Of a DNA stretch of 64,000 bases, positions 45,808 through 56,990 are shown one piece after another. The notes under the pieces were generated by a model. It was not told the DNA's origin and did no database searches. It saw only the letters and a program-made list of their open reading frames with translations. Position 1 is the stretch's first letter, and every line of letters begins with the position of its first letter. Source of the stretch: Rhizophagus irregularis (lineage: Eukaryota > Glomeromycota > Glomeromycetes > Glomerales > Glomeraceae); contig NC_089429.1 in NCBI RefSeq assembly GCF_026210795.1, positions 1,612,001 through 1,676,000 on the forward strand, read 5' to 3'. Made by a program: the position numbers and the translations under genes.

Positions 45808-45947
45808 TGTTTGTGGAACGTATGATCTCTGTTACACATCACTGATCCGTATTAAGTTACTTTACGGAGGTAATTTTAACCGATCAAGTTTGTTCAAAAA
45901 AAAAGTTTGACCAAATTTTTTCTCATTCTTGCCCTTTCAAGATTATA
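45808..45947 (+). promoter_or_regulatory. Shared promoter block, BTB-TLDc copy B
   Basis: Same order of words as upstream of copy A (TTGTGGAACGTATGATCTC, TTACTTTACGGAGGTAATTTT, CTTTCAAGATTATA). An extra CGATCAAGTTTGTTC stretch is inserted. The 3' flank of copy A (GGTTAATCAGTTTATGGTAA, near 45749) also recurs after copy B. Confidence 0.45.
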
Positions 45948-47606
45948 ATGGATGATGATAAATTTTTACCGAAATTATCACAAAATTTACTTGAAATTTT
46001 AAATGATGAAGAATTTTATGATATTACAATTGAAGTTGGTAGTGACCCTTATGTGAAAGTATTTCGTGCCCATATGGTTATTTTAAATTATCGTTCTCCT
46101 TATTTGCGTAGAATTTTATCAACTAATAAAAAGAAAAATGATGAAATTTTAACACATATTAAATTACCAAATATTTCTCCCGATTTTTTTCACATATTAT
46201 TAAGGTACAAAGTTTATATATTTATTCTTTGCACAAAAGTATTTGTATTTTTAATTACAAACGTTTTATTTTTTTTTTTCAGATATATTTATGGCGGAAG
46301 ACTTTCTTTGGAAGAATATGATATTTCAGATATCATTAAAATTTTGGTTATTGCTAATGAACTTAGCCTTCAAGAATTAATTCCTTATATGGAATCTTTT
46401 TTAATCGAAAACAAAAAAAACTGGATGGAACAAAATTTTGAATTAATATATCAGATAAGCTTTGGAAACGATTCTTTCTCCGAACTTCAAAAATATTGTG
46501 CTGATTTTATTTCTAAAGGGCCAGAAAAGATATTTAATTCTCCAAATTTTTCTACATTTCCAGAAAGACTTTTAATCACGCTTATCCAAAATGATAATCT
46601 TCAAATGAAAGAAATTGAAGTATGGGAACACGTAATTAAATGGGGACTCGCTCAAAATCCAGAACTCTCTTCTGATCCTACAAGCTTTTCAAAAGATGAT
46701 TTTAATACTTTAAAGAATACTTTACATCATTGTATTCCTTTTATTAGATTTCGTAATTTAACTTCAAGGGAATTTTTGATGAAAGTAAAATCTTATAAAA
46801 AAATCTTACCAAAGGAATTATATAATGATTTACTAAATTATTTTTTGGATAATGACAGCAAGGAATCATTACCTCGTATATCAATTTCAAAACAAAAATC
46901 TATATTAGAAATTAATAGAGTTACAAATAGTGATAACGAGTCACAAGAATATATATCATTTATATCAGGACGATTAATGGGATATGCTAATAATTTATTG
47001 AATAAGCAAAAAGTTTTAACTAACAAGATTAAAAATATTGATTCTAAGATAATTACATCTCAACATGCTGAAATAATTTCAAAATGGATTGGTAGATTAG
47101 AAATTACAGATAAACTGACTACTTCATATGAATTCAAATTATTATATCGTGATTCCCGTGATGGGTCTAGTGTGGGGATTAAAAGGTTTAAAAAGTTCCA
47201 TAAAAACTATATACTAGATCAACCTCATACTGTAACATTGGTTAAAGTTGAAGGTAGTAACGAAATTCTTGGAGGATATAATCCGATTGGATGGGATTTT
47301 GATAGTGATTATGGTATTACTAAAGATAGTTTTATATTCTCCTTTGATAATGAAAATATTGAAAATTACATTTTAAGTCGCGTAAAGAATGAAAAGGAAG
47401 CTATAAGTAGGATCGTTAGATATAATGGTACGGGTCCATCATTTGGTAATAATGACCTACGTTTATACCAATCTCTCGATGGTTCATTGAGAATCAATTG
47501 CAAAGGTACAACCGATAATAAAGACAGCGCCTATGAAAAACGAATCAGCACAATTGATGTTCCATCAACCTTTTTAGAATTTGAATTATTTAGAATTGAT
47601 ATTTAA
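45948..47606 (+). CDS. BTB-BACK-TLDc protein, tandem copy B
   Basis: Exons 45948-46204 and 46283-47606 give 526 residues, with the intron at the same phase-2 place as in copies A and C. The 78-base intron is a multiple of three and has no in-frame stop, so unspliced RNA would give 552 residues with a hydrophobic insert (FILCTKVFVFLITNVLFFFF) just after the BTB domain. BTB, BACK and TLDc motifs are as in copy A (FRAHMVILNYRSPYLRRIL; LHHCIPFIRFRNL; EILGGYNPIGW; DSFIFSF). It lacks the GTST codons in the SGRLMGY linker. The TLDc end (NNDLRLYQSLDGSLRINCKG) differs strongly from the other copies. Confidence 0.88.
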   Translation: MDDDKFLPKLSQNLLEILNDEEFYDITIEVGSDPYVKVFRAHMVILNYRSPYLRRILSTNKKKNDEILTHIKLPNISPDFFHILLRYKVYIFILCTKVFVFLITNVLFFFFRYIYGGRLSLEEYDISDIIKILVIANELSLQELIPYMESFLIENKKNWMEQNFELIYQISFGNDSFSELQKYCADFISKGPEKIFNSPNFSTFPERLLITLIQNDNLQMKEIEVWEHVIKWGLAQNPELSSDPTSFSKDDFNTLKNTLHHCIPFIRFRNLTSREFLMKVKSYKKILPKELYNDLLNYFLDNDSKESLPRISISKQKSILEINRVTNSDNESQEYISFISGRLMGYANNLLNKQKVLTNKIKNIDSKIITSQHAEIISKWIGRLEITDKLTTSYEFKLLYRDSRDGSSVGIKRFKKFHKNYILDQPHTVTLVKVEGSNEILGGYNPIGWDFDSDYGITKDSFIFSFDNENIENYILSRVKNEKEAISRIVRYNGTGPSFGNNDLRLYQSLDGSLRINCKGTTDNKDSAYEKRISTIDVPSTFLEFELFRIDI

Positions 47607-47790
47607 ATAAAGAGTAAAATGTTTTGTTGATTTTTTTCATAGATAGAAAAAATTAATTCTGAATATTTTATAATAAAAAAAAAATTATGTTTATCCTGAT
47701 ATAAAAATATAGTTATTTTAGTTATTTTTAGTTCGAAATCAATTTAAAGGTTAATCAGTTTATGGTAAGTCATTAATTACTTAAATGCGA

Positions 47791-47915
47791 AGTTTGTGGA
47801 GCGTATGATCTCTGTTGCACATCTCTGATCTGTATCAATAGGTAATTTAATCGATCAGCAGTTTGATAAAAAAAAAAAAAATTTTTTTCTCATTCTTTTT
47901 CCTTTCAAGATTATA
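47791..47915 (+). promoter_or_regulatory. Shared promoter block, BTB-TLDc copy C
   Basis: GTTTGTGGAGCGTATGATCTC, GTTGCACATCTCTGATC and the pre-ATG CTTTCAAGATTATA match the other two blocks. The ACTTTACGGAGG part is deleted here, leaving GGTAATTTAATCGATCA. Confidence 0.45.
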
Positions 47916-49579
47916 ATGGATGATAATAAATTTTTACCAAAATTATCACAAAATTTACTTGAAATTTTAAATGATGAAGAATATTATGATATAACAATTG
48001 AAGTTGGTAGCGACCCTTATGTGAAAGTATTTCGTGCTCATATGGTTATTTTAAATTACCGATCTTCTTATTTGAGAAGAATTTTATCAACTAATAAAAA
48101 GAAAAATGATGAAATTTTGACAAATATTAAATTACCAAATATTTCACCCGAATTTTTTCATGTATTATTAAGGTAAAATACTTTTATATCTTATTCTTTT
48201 GCGCTAACTTATGTATGTATATATTTTTAATTACAAACGACTAATTCTTTTTCAGATATATTTATGGGGGAAGACTTTTTTTGGAAGAATATGATATTTC
48301 AGATATCATTAAAATCTTGGTTACTTCTAGCGAACTTAACCTTCAAGAGTTAATTCCTTATATTGAATCCTTTTTAATTAAAAACAAAACAAACTGGTTG
48401 GAACAAAATTTTGATTTGGTGTATCAGACAAGCTTTGAAAACGATTCTTTCTTAAAACTTCAAAAATATTGTACTGATTTTATTTCTAAAGATCCAGAAA
48501 AGATATTTAATTCTCCAAGTTTTTCTACAATTCCGGAAAGACTTTTAATCACGCTTATCAAAAATGATAATCTTCAAATGAAAGAAATTCAAGTATGGGA
48601 ATACGTGATTAAATGGGGACTCGCTCAAAATCCAGAACTCTCTTCTGATCCTACAAGCTTTTCAAAAGATGATATTAATGCTTTAAAGAATGCTTTACAT
48701 CATTGTATTCCTTTTATTAGATTTCGAAATTTAACTTCAAGGGAATTTATGAAGAAAGTAAAATCTTATAAAAAAATCTTACCAAAGGAATTATATAATG
48801 ATTTACTAAATTATTTTTTGGATGATGACAGCAAGGAATCATTACCTCGTATATCTATTTCAAAACAAATATCTACATTAGAAATTCCTAGAGTTACAAA
48901 TAGCGATAACGAGTCACAAGAATATATGTCATTTGCATCAGGTACTACTTCTACAGGACGATCAATGGGATATGATAGTAGTTTATTGAACAAGCAAAAA
49001 GTTTCAACTACTAACAAGATTAAAAATATCGATTCTAAGATAATTACACCTCAACATGCTGAAATAATCTCAAAATGGATTGATAGATTAGAAATTACAG
49101 ATAAGCTGACTACTTCACATGAATTCAAATTATTATATCGTGATTCTCGTGATGGGTCTAGCGGAGTGTTTAACAGGTTTAAAAAGTTCCATGAAATTTG
49201 TATAGATCAACTTCATACTGTAACATTGGTTAAAGTTGAAGGTAGTAACGAAATTCTTGGAGGATATAATCCAATTGGATGGAAATTTGATGGTAATTAT
49301 GGTATTACTAAAGATAGTTTTATATTCTCCTTTGATAATGAAAATATTGAAAATTACATTTTAAGTCGCGTAAAGGATGAAAAGAAAGCTATACGTAATA
49401 TCGATGGATATAGCAAGGGTCCATCATTTGGTATTTATGAACTGAGTTTATGGCAAAGTATTAATAATAAATTAAGAATCAGTTGTGAAAATACAATTTA
49501 TCCAACTTATGAAAAACGGATCAGTAAAATTGATAATTCAAACTATTTGGAACTTGAATTATTTAAAATTGACATATAA
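47916..49579 (+). CDS. BTB-BACK-TLDc protein, tandem copy C
   Basis: Exons 47916-48172 and 48256-49579 give 526 residues. Its intron does contain in-frame stops, unlike that of copy B. BTB: YYDITIEVGSDPYVKVFRAH with NYRSSYLRRIL. BACK: FSTIPERLLITLIKNDNL and LHHCIPFIRFRNL. TLDc: LLYRDSRDGS, EILGGYNPIGW, DSFIFSF. The linker has SGTTSTGRSMGY, one codon longer than in copy A. Overall most like copy A, especially in the TLDc core, but the last ~40 residues (LWQSINNKLRISCENTI) are again distinct. Third and last copy of the array; the flank after it no longer matches. Confidence 0.88.
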
Positions 49580-50506
49580 ATAGCCAGAGTAAAATGTTTT
49601 GTTGATTTTGTCATAAATACCGAATATTTGAAAACACTAAAAGATCAGTTGGTTTTTATTATTAATTATTATAATTTTATCTTATTTAATATGGTAAAAT
49701 TTTAATCAATTTTATTTTTTGCTCATATCATAATCGAATTATAGATAAATTATCGTAATAATTAATTTTTTTAAATATAGTATACCAGAAATTTCATCAT
49801 ATTGATTTATCCTGTTGCAACGTAATAGGTTACAGCTAGTAATTCAAAGCTGATTAATATCTGTATAGTATTTTATACGATCAAATTTAAATTTTTTTCA
49901 CCAAAAAAAGATGAAAAAAATAAAAAATATAAACGCATAAAAATCAATAAAAAGCGTTCTCTTGTTATGTTTAGAAAGTATATGCTTTTTTCTTATAGTG
50001 TTTTGTGATGATCAAGTTATATTTTTTTTAAAAAATATAATTGTTGTTTAAAAGTTTGATATAACGATAATATTTTTTTTTTGTCATATTCAAATTATAA
50101 TCGTTTATATAAAACAATTTATTACTATTACCATCTGATCGTCTAATCAATAACTCTGGAGCTAAACAGAGTCGATGAAACATAAAAAGTTTATAATTTG
50201 TTAAAAAAAAAGCAAGCTCATACGATAAAAAAAAGAGCATTTAAAACCCGATTTTTTCTTTTTTTTTTATTTTTCCTAGAATCTCAGGCCTAAATTTTAT
50301 CGATTGCTTATATTTATAGAATAGCAGTAATTTTACCGTCGATCGGACGCAGCAAATACTAAACGATCATCCGGTTCTTGAATAGTTGGGAAATTTATAA
50401 AACCGAATAACCGAAGATGATCGTCAATATGCACAATTATATAAATACCGTTGTATAATTTTTGTTCAACTTCTCAACTTCTATAAATTACTTGAAATAC
50501 AACATT
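49580..50506. other. Spacer before kinase gene
   Basis: No gene. CCGTCGATCGGACG lies near 50337-50350. Confidence 0.55.
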
Positions 50507-52623
50507 ATGAACGCAGATAATAATACATTTGATCCTACGCCAAGATTAAAATCTAGCCCCGTACCTGTTTTATTTATTCCTTTTAAAAATGATGAGAATA
50601 TGTGTAATTATTGTGGAGATAAATACTCCGTAACACTTAAATTTAAACAAAAATATTGTAAAAATTGTTTGTTTTTGTATATTAAAGATACAAAGGGCAA
50701 TGATACATACTTGGATACATATATAATTACAAATAATGCTCAGTGTATCAAACATGAAGTAAATAGGAATAATTTTAATACAATGAATATTCAAGAATGG
50801 TGTGAATATTGTTCTGAGGTTTCATATTTTAGACAAGTAATCCCAAATACCTTGTCGTTCAATAATAGCTATTTATCACTGTATTGTACTCATAAAAAAA
50901 TAGATTGTGAATTATGTGATAAACAATGGTCATCATATTTATCTAAGCATGGCCAAGATTGTTACCAAATTTTTTCTGGATGGGTAGAATCAACTTTGAT
51001 TAGAGCATCCATTTCAATTCTATATTTACCGTGGTGGGATAATTGTAATAAGTGCTCATTTTGTGAATTAGACCTAAAATACATACTACACCAAGAGTCA
51101 GAATCTTACTATCAAAAATGGTGTTCTAAATGCTATGTAATTTATACTGGATGTAGGTATTGTTTAACAACAAATATTATTTTTGGAATTACGGACCAAT
51201 CCCAATGTATGAAATGTAAAAGGATATTATTTATTACTATTGATATTACAAATATGTTCAGTGGAAATTACATCATAGATGAACTTCTTGCTTCTACAAT
51301 ATTTGACAACAATCAACAATATTTGATTGCTGATTATATGAATAATAATACAAATATAAATCCATTAAAAGTATATAAATTTATTATAAAACATTTGCGT
51401 AAATTTAGACTAGTAATAAAATGGATTCCATATTCTCAAATTGAAAATTTAAGGAAAATAGCAGAAGGTGGATTTAGTATTATTTATAAAGCAATTTGGG
51501 TTGATGGTTCATTAGATAGAGATGTTGCTATAAAAAGATTACATAATTCACAAAATATTAGTAAATATTTTTTAGATGAGGTATATTTAATATTAATATT
51601 TTGGATTTTACAATGTATTTAAAAATTTAACTAAAATATTTGTAATTTACTAGCTAAAATCATTTTGTCAACTTAATAATAAAGGTTGTGGTTTGATTAT
51701 GTGTCATGGTATTACACAAGATCCCATAACAAAAGAGTATATGTTGATAATGGATTATGCGGAAGGTGGAGATTTACATAATTATTTGCAAAAGAATTTT
51801 ATAAACATTACATGGATTGATAAAATAAATATTTTAAATGATATTTCATCTGGGTATGTATATTAAATGTATAAATATCATGTATTTTTTATATTTAAGT
51901 TTATTAACTACTAAATTTTTTTGTTTTAGACTTCATGGTATTCATAGAAATAATTTTATACATCGAGACTTTCATAGTGGAAATATATTATTATCATTAT
52001 GGAACATAGACTATTTAGACGATTGGCGAATTGGGGACTTAGGATTATCACAACCTGCAAATAATACTTTATCAAGTAATGAAACATACGGAGTAATACC
52101 TTATATCGCACCAGAAATATTTAAAGGTGGTACATTTTCAAAAGAAACTGATGTATATAGTTTTGGTATGATAATGTGGGAACTTACAACAGGTTGTAAA
52201 CCTTTTGCTAATGTTGAACATGATATTCATCTTATTTATAAAATTCTTGATGGAAAGCGGCCTGAAATTACAAACGATACTCCTGAATGTTTTGCTAACT
52301 TAATGATAAGATGTTGGGATTCTAATCCTTCAAAAAGACCAACTATAGATGAAATCTATGGTTCTGCTATCGATTGGAAATATATGTGTAGTTATTTTTA
52401 TGATATGCCTCTATTATTTGAAATTATTGAAGAATTTCAACAAGCTGAAGAAACAAGATTGGAATTAACACAGTTAAAGAAACTTGGTCCTGAATTTAGT
52501 GAACAGTCTCATCAAAAGGCAATTTATACAAGTAGAGCATTAAGCTCTTTTATTTCTAAACCTATAAATTTATCTTCAATGACTTCGTCTAATATGAAGC
52601 AAGGTATATTATATTATAATTGA
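50507..52623 (+). CDS. Cys-rich N-terminal domain protein kinase
   Basis: Exons 50507-51580, 51654-51853 and 51930-52623 give 655 residues. The first ~240 residues hold repeated CxxC pairs (CNYC, CKNC, CEYC, CELC, CSFC, CSKC, CRYC, CMKC), probable zinc ribbons. The kinase domain starts about residue 306: AEGGFSIIYKA, VAIK with Lys343, LDE|LKSF, HRDFHSGN with Asp438, IGDLGLS (Asp461; DLG in place of DFG), YIAPEIFKGG, DVYSFGMIMWEL. All catalytic residues are present, so it should be active, resembling the tyrosine-kinase-like families greatly expanded in Rhizophagus. The reading frame ends in TGA at 52621, inside what relatives suggest is an intron: a GT at 52604, an exon at 52696-52740 and another at 52810-52999 would follow. 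That downstream part is out of frame by one base (see findings). Confidence 0.8.
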
Positions 52624-52695
52624 CTAGTGGTGTAAAAAGTTTAAAATATTAATTAAACCACCAAATAATAATTCAGTATTTTATTTTAATTTTAG

Positions 52696-52999
52696 AATAC
52701 ATTACAAAGAATATGAATTTGATATTAATAATATTCAAAGGTAATCAGTTTAATAATATAAAATTATGAACAAAAAAATTAATAAATTTTTATTGTACAC
52801 ATTTTTTAGTTTATCCTCCAATAATATAAATTCCGCCGAACAATGCTCCTTTAACTCTCAGTATCAACCGCAAAGTAAGCCTATTTTGACTATAACCACG
52901 AATTCTTCAAAAAAGCGTGATATCGAAGAATTAAAAATTAAAACTCAAAATGATAGTACGTATGCTTTTTATATTAATGTCTGCAAAATACCACATTAA
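52696..52999 (+). pseudogene. Out-of-frame 3' exons of the kinase
   Basis: 52696-52740 reads HYKEYEFDINNIQR in one frame, with AG before it and GT after it. The exon at 52810-52999 follows in matching phase: SSNNINSAEQCSF, then KKRDIEELKIKTQNDS and a stop. This resembles the low-complexity tail usual after such kinase domains. Joined from the donor at 52604, the first residues EYITK are in frame but the rest is not, as if one G had been lost after codon AAG. So this tail is probably not made, or is made only in frame-corrected alleles. Confidence 0.45.
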
Positions 53000-54410
53000 T
53001 TTTAAAAATTCCTTTAACAAATAGGAAAACGTGGTAAAACTAGTGCTTGTTGTCACACGACTGATCTTAATTTGTAGTCCAAGGTTCCTTTTAATATTAG
53101 AAGTTATACCGGATAAAATTCTACGTTAAAAAAGAAGGAATTCAGCATGCTACAAAAAAGTTTAGGAAGATCTAAAGTAAAAGAAGAGTGAAGTGGTTTG
53201 TGATTGGTAATTAATGAATTTAATATCGTATATATGGTCACACAGAATATTCATGACAAACTGAATCTTTATTAAACACGTGTTCGTTCTTCATTCATTA
53301 TTTCTAAAATGACTTAAAAATGGCTTTTAAAGCAGTTTTTTGTTATTTTCTTTTTTTTATTTAAATAAATAATTTTTTGTTTTGGATTTATTCAATCTTT
53401 TATTCCTTTATATACAAATAAAAAGTTTTTAAAATTAATGATTTTAACAATATTATGAACTTCTAGTTTTGGTTATAATAAATAAAACTTCAATGCATAA
53501 AATTATTTTAATTATTTTGAATACTATTAGGCGTGGAATAAAATTATTCATAAATAGAGTTTTTTTTAAAAAAGATTTTTTTTTTTTTAAAAAAAGAATA
53601 ATAAAATAAGAATAAAAATTTGGTAACAAAAAAAAAGAAAATTTCAAAGAAAAAATATGTGATATAACGTAAAATCATAGAACACTTTTGTTTTTATTCT
53701 TTATTTTATTTCACAGAGAAATACATTATCAGTAATAACTATAGGAGATGCAAAAATGTAAATCAGAAAGTAGCGCTAATAGAAAACTGTGAAAAAGCCA
53801 CCTAAGGTAATATTTCTCTGGTGAAAAGGGAAGTAAAGGACTTACTAGTTAATATACTACTGTAGTTAATGCTAGTCAGGGTTTGAAATCATCTAAATAA
53901 ATGATCTATTAATCTAATTTAAAAAGCAGCCCGTATTTTTTTTTTCATTTAATGATCCCACTGTCAAGTATATAAGTCCGAAGTTGAGTTTTTCTACAAA
54001 AAACAATAATCATGATGTGGAGTAGGTACTTCAAAATGTTTTATTTTTAGAAATTTCTTACTAATAATTTTAAAATTAATCATAACTGCTTATTTCTTAT
54101 TATTTAAGTCACAAAAATGATTATAAATCATGTAATTGCAAAATCACTACATTTTAAGACTTTTTTTTATTACATTTAATATTTAGTTTCTATATTAACC
54201 AACTTAGTCACACTGCTTTCAATAAAATAAAATAAAATATCTATTTTTAAAATAAACCATTACATTTATTACTTAATAATAATTCTCAGAATATTCAATA
54301 TATTTTTTTTCAAATGATCCCAATGAAAATATTTGTTATATCTAACTTATTATTGAACTGAAACATTTTTTGACAAATCATTAATTTGAAATGAATAATG
54401 ATAATAGCTT
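53000..54410. other. Spacer, no gene seen
   Basis: Many poly-T and poly-A runs (for example near 53567-53590). No coding signal. Confidence 0.55.
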
Positions 54411-56093
54411 TTAATAATCATAACTTTTGCATATCTTATCATTATTTACAAAATCAAAAGCTTGAATATATAAATCATCATATTTTCGAACAATAATATC
54501 ATGTAATTTAAATTCATCTACTTCATATTTTAAGGAATATAGATCTTCAATTTCAATTCTATCATTATTTTGAAAAATTACATTAATAGCCAAATATTCA
54601 ACCCTTTTATTTTTCATAATATATTTCTTTATACATGATAAAATACTATCTACACCTTTTTTTTCCATCGTTGTTTTTGAAATTGATAATCTTCTAATAA
54701 ATGATGTTATTTTTTTCATTGCAGTTTTTCTAATTGATAATTTTCTAATAAAAGTATTCTGAGATTCTTTCAAAAATATTTCCAAATCATTTATATTAAA
54801 ATTGAGATCCAAACGTAAATATTCTAATTTAGAAGGAAGTATTTGTCCTAAATTTTGTAATATTATTGAACAAACTTTACCAGAATCATATGATTCAATA
54901 AAATTAAATTCAATAATAATATAATTAATATTTTTCAAATTATTATCAATTAAGTTGAATATTGGATGAATATTAATTTTATCAAATATAACTATATTTA
55001 AATATCTAACATTTGTACAATAATTTAAAATTAATTCAAGTAATTGTTGTTTTAATTCAGTAACTTCATCTGCCATAAATCCTAATTCAAAATTTTCTAA
55101 ATAATTACCAGAATTTTGTAATAATAATCGTAATAATTCAATCTGTATTATTTCCGACAAAAATAAAGATTTCAATTTGATTGGTTTTACAATATTGATG
55201 ATTTGATGAATAAAGTTTGAATCAAGAGATGAACAATAAATGATATGAATTGATTCTAAAACATTTAATTGATTGAAAAGTTGATTTAAAAGTTTTATAT
55301 TTTTAAAATCAATATGATAAAATATAATCGTGTTTAGAGTATTCGAAAAATTACTAAATGACAACATAGAATTATAAAAAGGATCATTATATCCAAATGA
55401 AATTGTTCTAAGATTTTGTTGTAAAGCAATAATATTTGATAAGTATTTTTCAATTAATGGAATTTTAGTAGCAAGTAAAAAATGAATTGATGAGATTGAA
55501 TTACAATTAGAAGATAAAAATTCTAAAAAAGGAATTATATTATTCATTCTATCAGATCTATAAATATGAATTACCAAATTTCTGATATTATGAATAATAA
55601 ATGGACTTTGTAAAATCAATTCCAAAGTATAATTGAAATATTCATAATCCATACTTATATCTAATACAAGTTCAAAAGAATATAAATTTACTTCATTCTC
55701 AATGAACGTTTTAAATAATGACTTATAAATTTCAGATTTTCCAGAAGTGGCGAAATTATCGATTGAAATTCTAATATTATGTGTACTTAAACATTTAATA
55801 AAATTAGGATAATTAAATAAAGTATTTGAATAAAATAAATTTTTAATAATCCCATGTTCAATTAAATGTGCTTTATCTTTTTCATTTAAATTAACTAATA
55901 AAATTTCAATAACTTGATAATTTTGGGTAGGAACTGAAAATGGATCTTCCCATAATAATGGAATTGCTAAACGACACCATAATCTGTTGACCAATATACA
56001 TGAATATAATGTCGAATAATCATATCTAAAATACTGTATAATTTCATCTGTATATTCACGTAAATTTTCTGAAAATACTTTTGAGCATGCCAT
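54411..56093 (-). CDS. F-box-like protein with internal 17-residue repeat
   Basis: 560 residues from ATG 56093; the upstream ATG at 56120 is part of a tandem duplication of the start region and is less likely. F-box-like segment: LREYTDEIIQYFRYDY, NRLWCRLAIPLLWEDPFS. Leucine-rich stretches: FNQLNVLESIHIIYC, LLQNSGNYLENFEL, LGQILPSKLEYLRLDL. Near residues 450-485 a unit FIRKLSIRKTAMKK is followed by FIRRLSISKTTMEKK, a ~51-base tandem duplication not found in the other paralogues. The C-terminus keeps IKKYIMKNKRVEYLAI. Intronless. Probable SCF substrate receptor by family. Unlike four paralogues it has no C-rich leader before the ATG. Confidence 0.82.
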   Translation of the reverse strand: MACSKVFSENLREYTDEIIQYFRYDYSTLYSCILVNRLWCRLAIPLLWEDPFSVPTQNYQVIEILLVNLNEKDKAHLIEHGIIKNLFYSNTLFNYPNFIKCLSTHNIRISIDNFATSGKSEIYKSLFKTFIENEVNLYSFELVLDISMDYEYFNYTLELILQSPFIIHNIRNLVIHIYRSDRMNNIIPFLEFLSSNCNSISSIHFLLATKIPLIEKYLSNIIALQQNLRTISFGYNDPFYNSMLSFSNFSNTLNTIIFYHIDFKNIKLLNQLFNQLNVLESIHIIYCSSLDSNFIHQIINIVKPIKLKSLFLSEIIQIELLRLLLQNSGNYLENFELGFMADEVTELKQQLLELILNYCTNVRYLNIVIFDKINIHPIFNLIDNNLKNINYIIIEFNFIESYDSGKVCSIILQNLGQILPSKLEYLRLDLNFNINDLEIFLKESQNTFIRKLSIRKTAMKKITSFIRRLSISKTTMEKKGVDSILSCIKKYIMKNKRVEYLAINVIFQNNDRIEIEDLYSLKYEVDEFKLHDIIVRKYDDLYIQAFDFVNNDKICKSYDY

Positions 56094-56535
56094 GTTATAA
56101 TATGTTATACTTTTGAGCATATATTATTACTTTTGTGCATATGTTATTGAAGAAAGAGAAGTGGCCATTTTTATACTTACCATATCACAGTTTTATCATA
56201 TCATATATATGTTATAGCAATGGTGAATCATAACACGCATGACACAATTGACACATGAATCATAAATGATCATATTTACTAAGTATTACTCAGTTTAATT
56301 GACTAATTTTGATAATAATAATATTTGATTGACACAAATGTTTAATAAATTTATTAAGATATATAATTACAGAATGCTACATCACATGGAAGAATTGAAA
56401 TATAATGTAATGATATCTCTTTTCAGTTACCAATGAAAAATGATCATTGAGTTTAATCACCAAATATAGAAATTTTTGTATAAAGTATCAAGCATCAATG
56501 TTAAGGTCTTATTAATTCTTTTAGTAATTATATAT
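56094..56535. other. Upstream spacer of F-box gene
   Basis: 56101-56150 contains repeats of the start-codon region (ACTTTTGAGCATATATTATT and ACTTTTGTGCATATGTTATT). Otherwise no signal. Confidence 0.5.
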
Positions 56536-56780
56536 TTTTAAGGTCAAATATAACAAAACATAATCGTATTTAAAGTATTTGAGTATTTAGATTTTTTTAA
56601 TAACAATAATGTATTACATAAAAAAAACATCAAGCTTGAAATGAAAAATTTTTGAGATTGTGTTGTGACTTTTATAAACATTTAAACATTCTTAAATTAA
56701 ATTAAATTAAAGTAAAATTATTGATTTTAAATTTGGAATGTTAAAAAAGAATTGATGAGATTGATTTGCAAATTTGCAAT
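56536..56780 (-). pseudogene. F-box family remnant, middle part
   Basis: Minus strand reads SKYSNTLNTIMFCYI (against FSNTLNTIIFYHIDF of the 54411 gene) and a few bases on KVTTQSQKFFIS (against KSQQNLKKISF), with stops between. The ends are not alignable. A short dead fragment close behind, and in the same orientation as, its nearest relative. Confidence 0.5.
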
Positions 56781-56781
56781 A

Positions 56782-56990
56782 TGAAACTAAAATCAGAAAT
56801 TCATATTTATAATTTATTTCAAGAAGGTGCAAGAAATACCATTGGAGCATCATTTAAAGCATAATATTATTAAATACTTATAGTTACTAAGTGTATAAAT
56901 CCCAAAAAAGCGGTCTTCTCATAATTATTATCCACTAAAGTATCAAACTCACTTTACTCACTTTTCAATGCGGATTTTCCGACATTTGTT
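56782..56990 (+). other. Possible coding remnant, unidentified
   Basis: Plus strand has MKLKSEIHIYNLFQEGARN then TIGASFKA before a stop; the same frame continues with VTKCINPKKAVFS and LSTKVSNSLYSLFNADFPTF. The composition is protein-like but unrecognised and broken by stops. Confidence 0.25.

Noticed and set aside
44868-49017. Antisense frames repeated in each BTB-TLDc copy
   Set aside because: They recur only because the genes are duplicated; the sense linker is the coding one.
50570-50794. Minus-strand frame opposite the kinase N-terminus
   Set aside because: Sense strand has regular CxxC pairs; the antisense is incidental.
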